A stretch of DNA of 64,000 nt from Bermanella sp047621325. Lineage in GTDB: Bacteria; Pseudomonadota; Gammaproteobacteria; Pseudomonadales; Oceanobacteraceae. A program made the translations under genes and the position numbers. The stretch covers positions 62,001 to 126,000 of the forward strand of contig JBLHLT010000005.1 in NCBI GenBank assembly GCA_047621325.1, read 5' to 3'. The notes under the pieces are model-generated. The model had not been told where the DNA came from, made no database searches, and saw only the letters and a list, made by a program, of their open reading frames with translations. Below are positions 61,930 to 64,000 of the stretch, in pieces; positions within the stretch are counted from its first letter, which is position 1; every line of letters starts with the position of its first letter.

Positions 61930-63762
61930 ACTATAAAAAGATTTCATTTGCTGTAAAGCCTTAAAGGCTGCCTTAGGATTGAGCTTAAGGTCAGCGCTTA
62001 ACTTGTCTTCATTATTTCGACTTTCAAGCAATCCAATGGGGTTTTGAATAAAACTCCCATCCTTCGTCACAAATGCGTAATTATAGTAACTCGCCATGAC
62101 TTGAATATCTCGAGACTGCTCATTAAACAAGCTATCGCCATTACTAAAATCCTCAATTGGATTTTCACACTTTAATAACTCATCAATTAACGTGGCCGAC
62201 ACATCAATACTGGCCGTTCTATGCTCAAAGACTTTTGCTGGCTTACCAGGCCAATGAATAACAAGAGGTACTTGAGTCTGGTACTTAGTGTAATTACTGC
62301 CATGCCCAAATCGCGTTGGACTAGTATCTGCGAACTCTTCGGCATGATCAGAGGTAATTATTAAAATAGTATTGTCGTACTCCCCTGCCGCCTTTAATTC
62401 GCTAATGAGCTCACCCATCAAGTGATCAGCAAAATACACGCTGTTTTTATAACGATTTATAAAAGGTTGTGGGTTTTTACCTGATTTAAAATCAACCAGA
62501 CTCGGTTTTTTAGATGGCTTAAATTTATCAAACTGTTCTGGGTAGTAATAAAGGTAATGGGTTGAGTTAAAAAACATAAAGCCAAATACACTATCTTCTG
62601 TTTGTTTGACTTTCGTTACCATTTTATTTAATACATCGCGGTCTTTTTCAATCGTATCAGCGCCTTCACCATGATGAACATCCGGCTTAACTGGCAAGAA
62701 ACTGCTATCGGTTAATTTAATACGCGTAATGTCCCCACTTGGGTAAATGCCAAACTCATAATCTTGTTTAATTAATTCATTCAATAGCACAGGCCCGCCA
62801 GCGCCATTGTGAGCCACCACGTTATCCATATACGTCGGCGCTAATCCATACATCAATGCAAATATTCCACGAGTTGTCACACTGCCGCTAGAATGATGAT
62901 CTTTGAACCAAAGCGATTCCTGCGCAAGTGCATACGTATGCGGCGATACTTCCGCATCCATCGTATCTGCACGCCAGCTTTCCAAAACCACCATAATAAT
63001 ATTGGGCTTCTTCGAAGGACTGGCAACGCATTGCATAGGTGCTTTTGGGTAATTTATATTCGATGAATCAAATTGCCCCTCACTTGTCGCCATGCCGTCC
63101 AACACATCACTTTTTGCTATCGACTTTGAATGCATAGGGAAATAAAACGGGATATGGCCACTCAAAGATGTAATCGGCATGTAGTTTTGGGCATACGCCC
63201 AAGAATGCGTTAAATTGACAAACAACACATTTATGAACATTAAAATCGCAAGCACCCAGCCCGCGCCGTTAAAGTACTTACGATTTAAAATACGTTTATT
63301 AACCAGCCATAAGAAAAAGAATTGCACCGCAGCAATAAAAACAGAAAAGACTGAGAACAGTAAATAGGTCTTCCAAGAAACATCAAAAAATTCACCGCCA
63401 TCATCAGCAAGAAATGCTTCAATAAAAAACCAGTTAATGTGATAGCTATAAATGTCATAGATATAACTATCTATAAAAACAATAATCGCCAAATTACTCG
63501 CGATAGTGAGTAAAAAGACCTGTAGCGGCCAATGGGCATAAGGAATAAACGTCAGCGGCAAAAATATAATCAGCGCCAGCAATGCATACAATCCCCATAC
63601 CGCTGGAATTAAACCTATTTGATAGGCACCATCCAAAAGCCCAAGCGCGCTTGGAAAATGTGAAGAAAAACCAGCAGAAATAGCGCAAATGAGAATTACA
63701 TTTAGCAATAACAACCAGCCCAATGCCTTATTTAGCTCCCAAACCCGCCTTAGGTAATTCAT
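61912..63762 (-). CDS. PbgA/YejM-like inner-membrane protein with sulfatase-type domain
   Basis: The 616-residue protein has about five N-terminal membrane segments (DUF3413-like) and a periplasmic alkaline-phosphatase/sulfatase domain. The NYMPITSLSGHIPFYFPM link and SSGSVTTRGIFALMYGLAPTYMD match the PbgA/YejM family. Catalytic-type residues appear intact: Glu261 (VVLESWRADT), Thr296 or Thr297 (SVTTRG), Asp472-His473 (TSDHAEEF) and His487 (FGHGS). E. coli YejM is regarded as a non-enzymatic LpxC regulator, so this homologue could keep hydrolase or phosphotransfer activity. ATG 63762 is chosen (GGA about ten bases upstream); ATG 63795 would add 11 residues. Confidence 0.82.
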   Translation of the reverse strand: MNYLRRVWELNKALGWLLLLNVILICAISAGFSSHFPSALGLLDGAYQIGLIPAVWGLYALLALIIFLPLTFIPYAHWPLQVFLLTIASNLAIIVFIDSYIYDIYSYHINWFFIEAFLADDGGEFFDVSWKTYLLFSVFSVFIAAVQFFFLWLVNKRILNRKYFNGAGWVLAILMFINVLFVNLTHSWAYAQNYMPITSLSGHIPFYFPMHSKSIAKSDVLDGMATSEGQFDSSNINYPKAPMQCVASPSKKPNIIMVVLESWRADTMDAEVSPHTYALAQESLWFKDHHSSGSVTTRGIFALMYGLAPTYMDNVVAHNGAGGPVLLNELIKQDYEFGIYPSGDITRIKLTDSSFLPVKPDVHHGEGADTIEKDRDVLNKMVTKVKQTEDSVFGFMFFNSTHYLYYYPEQFDKFKPSKKPSLVDFKSGKNPQPFINRYKNSVYFADHLMGELISELKAAGEYDNTILIITSDHAEEFADTSPTRFGHGSNYTKYQTQVPLVIHWPGKPAKVFEHRTASIDVSATLIDELLKCENPIEDFSNGDSLFNEQSRDIQVMASYYNYAFVTKDGSFIQNPIGLLESRNNEDKLSADLKLNPKAAFKALQQMKSFYSNKAAQ

Positions 63763-63887
63763 TCGTATATTCCAAAACACTAATAAAAGCCACATTCTAG
63801 CGCTCCCCGCTAAGCGGGTATAGCCTAATCTGGTAAACCTTCTGTTGCATAGGGCATTAAACTACTGCTTATACTGAGTAAAAACTG

Positions 63888-63893
63888 TATAAT
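63888..63893 (+). promoter_or_regulatory. Candidate -10 box of purB
   Basis: A perfect TATAAT 48 bp before the purB ATG, in a gene-free gap of about 170 bp. The -35 region is weak. Confidence 0.45.
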
Positions 63894-63935
63894 TTGCGCC
63901 TATTTTTTGGCTTACACTAATATCGTGAGGGTTTC

Positions 63936-64000
63936 ATGGATCTTTCTGCTTTGACCGCTGTTTCACCAATTGATGGCCGCTATGGCAGCAAAACCACTGA
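63936..64000 (+). CDS. purB: Adenylosuccinate lyase, N-terminal fragment (runs off window)
   Basis: The first 21 codons (MDLSALTAVSPIDGRYGSKTT) match the N-terminus of PurB, which acts twice in purine synthesis (SAICAR and adenylosuccinate cleavage). GAGG precedes the ATG. The gene order mnmA-hflD-purB supports the call. Confidence 0.92.
   Translation, partial: MDLSALTAVSPIDGRYGSKTT

Noticed and set aside
1..64000. tRNA, rRNA, CRISPR arrays and insertion sequences
   Set aside because: I looked through the gene-free gaps and found no cloverleaf-like sequence, spaced repeat array or terminal inverted repeats; short ncRNAs could still be missed by eye.

Overview
The window is a gene-dense chromosomal segment from a gammaproteobacterium. 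It is moderately AT-rich by eye. Gene content and order (ppsR/ppsA divergent pair, aat-bpt-infA next to clpA-clpS-cspD and a monomeric isocitrate dehydrogenase, ftsK-lolA-rarA-crcB-serS-cysG, nudJ-mnmA-hflD-purB, divergent etfD/etfBA) resemble Pseudomonas and marine Oceanospirillales-type bacteria. The FadL porin and a PsrA-like operator at the etf locus fit a fatty-acid or alkane-using marine heterotroph. Placement below class level is inference. I see no rRNA, tRNA, CRISPR array, insertion sequence or prophage; nearly everything is core or near-core.

Layout. 1-1.6 kb: the 3' part of a FadL-family porin and an unassigned lipoprotein. 1.6-6.4 kb: ppsR, and diverging from it ppsA, an alpha/beta hydrolase and rraA. 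6.4-10.8 kb: rapA, a radical SAM gene and a DUF1285 gene. 10.8-14.6 kb: the electron-transfer flavoprotein system (etfD against etfBA), with a perfect 20-bp palindrome in the shared control region. 14.7-22.2 kb: a type II secretion operon gspE-F-G-H-I-J-K-L-M that lacks gspC and gspD, followed by gor. 23.5-28.9 kb: a CheW/CZB hybrid protein and an RND efflux pair. 28.9-32.8 kb: pyrC, a tyrosine recombinase only 2 bp behind it, and thiI. 32.9-34.6 kb: a DUF350-like membrane protein and xthA. 34.6-42.3 kb: a TonB2-type energy-transduction operon headed by an M16C metalloprotease. 42.5-44.1 kb: a chemoreceptor. 44.2-51.6 kb: the ftsK-to-cysG run. 51.7-56.6 kb: the N-degron cluster (aat, bpt, clpA, clpS) with infA and cspD. 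56.6-64 kb: icd, rluE, nudJ, mnmA, hflD, a PbgA/YejM-like sulfatase-fold protein and the start of purB.

How the parts work together. FadL uptake and the ETF/ETF-QO pair fit beta-oxidation, passing acyl-CoA dehydrogenase electrons to ubiquinone. PpsA with its regulator PpsR links this to gluconeogenesis. Aat and Bpt add destabilising N-terminal residues that ClpS presents to ClpAP. GspE-M builds the inner-membrane platform and pseudopilus of a type II secretion system whose outer-membrane parts must lie elsewhere. The TonB2-like operon energises outer-membrane receptors.

I did not find a clear, previously undescribed multi-gene system. The items I consider most worth following are the CheW domain apparently split by a zinc-binding CZB domain and its upstream inverted repeat, the tyrosine recombinase coupled to pyrC, the PsrA-like operator, the near-parS site at 10,649 and the M16C protease-TonB2 gene set.
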